The position numbers and the translations under genes were made by a program. A DNA stretch of 6,741 nt from Pelagibacteraceae bacterium (lineage in GTDB: Bacteria; Pseudomonadota; Alphaproteobacteria; Pelagibacterales; Pelagibacteraceae), in assembly GCA_002684895.1 (NCBI GenBank), contig NYVZ01000008.1, positions 23,001 to 29,741 on the forward strand. The letters are read 5' to 3'. The notes under the pieces were generated by a model that did not search any database, had not been told where the DNA came from, and saw nothing but the letters and a program-made list of their open reading frames with translations. Below, piece by piece: positions 6,060-6,741 of this stretch; within the stretch, counting starts at the first letter, position 1, and each line of letters opens with the position of its first letter.

Positions 6060-6741
6060 GACGATTTACAATATAAAAAGATAATTCTTGTAGTTTTTCT
6101 ATTGTAAAATTTTTTTCAAAAATTGACAAAGAGTCGGCTGCAACATTTGAAAAATAATCAGCTCTTTTTTTACATATCTCAATGATTTTGTGTTTATCAA
6201 TTAATCCTACAATTTTTTGGAAGTCATCTTGATTTCTCGAATTTTGTGTGAAAAACTTGTTTAACATCTGTCTCTCTATTTTATTTGATTTTTGAAATAA
6301 CAAAATGATTGGCAAAGTTATTTTACCTTCTAAAAAATCATTACCTATTTTTTTTCCAAAAACTTTTTCTTTTGAAGAATAATCTAAAATGTCGTCTGTA
6401 ATTTGAAAACAAATTCCAAGATTTCTACCAAATGACTCAAGAGCTTCCTTTTCTTTTTTTGATCGATTATTAATGCATCCGCCAACCCGCATAGAAGCTC
6501 CGAATAGAGATGCAGTTTTAGCAGAAATAATATCTAGATAGTTTTTTTCTACCATATCGACTTGTTTTTCAAATTGTAATTGCAAGATTTCACCTTGCGC
6601 AATTTCAGATGAAACAGATGATAAAATTTTTAAAATTTCTTCAGATCCATCGTCTACCATCATTTGAAAACATCTACTTAACAAATAGTCACCAGCTAAT
6701 ATTGAACTTTTATTTCCCCATATAGCGTTTGTTGTTTTATG
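6052..6741 (-). CDS. Trans-polyprenyl diphosphate synthase (octaprenyl-type, IspB-like), 5'-truncated by window edge
   Basis: This family extends an allylic diphosphate with isopentenyl diphosphate units, for example to make the ubiquinone side chain. The frame is open to base 6741, so the gene enters from the right. The TTG at 6684 is not a credible start, because the 19 codons before it (HKTTNAIWGNKSSILAGDY) match the family's conserved segment just after the first aspartate-rich motif. About 229 residues are visible, and roughly 90-100 N-terminal residues, including the first DDxxD, lie outside. Visible signatures are the second aspartate-rich motif FQITDDILDYS, the Lys/Gly segment KKIGNDFLEGKITLPIILL, and the C-terminal SFYIVNRLN. 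The chain-length class cannot be read without the region ahead of the first DDxxD, so ispB (long-chain) is likelier than ispA but unproven. It ends with TGA (6054-6052), tail to tail with tspO. Confidence 0.92.
   Translation of the reverse strand, partial: HKTTNAIWGNKSSILAGDYLLSRCFQMMVDDGSEEILKILSSVSSEIAQGEILQLQFEKQVDMVEKNYLDIISAKTASLFGASMRVGGCINNRSKKEKEALESFGRNLGICFQITDDILDYSSKEKVFGKKIGNDFLEGKITLPIILLFQKSNKIERQMLNKFFTQNSRNQDDFQKIVGLIDKHKIIEICKKRADYFSNVAADSLSIFEKNFTIEKLQELSFYIVNRLN

Noticed and set aside
6052..6684. TTG at 6684 as the start of a complete 210-residue minus-strand gene
   Set aside because: In-frame residues beyond it continue the conserved polyprenyl-synthase sequence to the window end, and the first aspartate-rich motif is still missing.
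1..6741. Mobile element, CRISPR array, tRNA or other island signature
   Set aside because: No direct-repeat array, transposase, integrase, tRNA-like cloverleaf or composition break was seen. The window reads as core genome apart from the small ORF.

Overview
The window looks like a streamlined, A+T-rich alphaproteobacterial genome of the SAR11 (Pelagibacterales) type. The signs are very A/T-biased codon use, genes packed with overlaps of one to a few bases, and a tandem glycine riboswitch in front of a complete glycine-cleavage operon. The taxonomic call rests on style and gene content, not on a marker gene.

Layout: (1) Positions 3-794 hold the C-terminal ~263 residues of a COG3380-type (renalase-like) FAD/NAD(P)-dependent oxidoreductase whose N-terminus lies left of the window. 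(2) Positions 795-1058 are non-coding and mostly filled by a two-aptamer glycine riboswitch (about 893-1057). No intrinsic terminator or poly-U run follows it, and its last segment touches the gcvT start codon, so control is probably at translation initiation. (3) Positions 1059-5419 hold gcvT, gcvH and a single-chain gcvP, the T, H and P proteins of the glycine cleavage system. The L protein (lipoamide dehydrogenase) is not here. (4) Positions 5419-5580 hold a small 53-codon open frame that overlaps gcvP by one base (TAATG) and the next gene by one base (TGATG). Its product looks like a single-pass membrane microprotein and I do not recognise it. (5) Positions 5580-6059 encode a TspO/MBR-family (tryptophan-rich sensory) membrane protein. 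(6) On the minus strand, 6052-6741 is the C-terminal ~229 residues of a trans-polyprenyl diphosphate synthase (IspB/IspA-like) that converges on tspO with an 8-base overlap of the two gene ends.

How it fits together: glycine sensed by the riboswitch should raise production of the P, H and T proteins, which break glycine into CO2, ammonia and a one-carbon unit on tetrahydrofolate. The tight packing implies that the microprotein and TspO lie on the same glycine-responsive transcript. TspO proteins bind tetrapyrroles, and alphaproteobacteria make the heme precursor 5-aminolevulinate from glycine, so a glycine-heme link is an attractive but unproven reading.

The strongest sequence-level observation is a perfect 10-bp alternative helix (971-980 with 1048-1057). 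It is mutually exclusive with the short canonical P1 of aptamer 2 and would bury the gcvT ribosome-binding region when glycine is absent.
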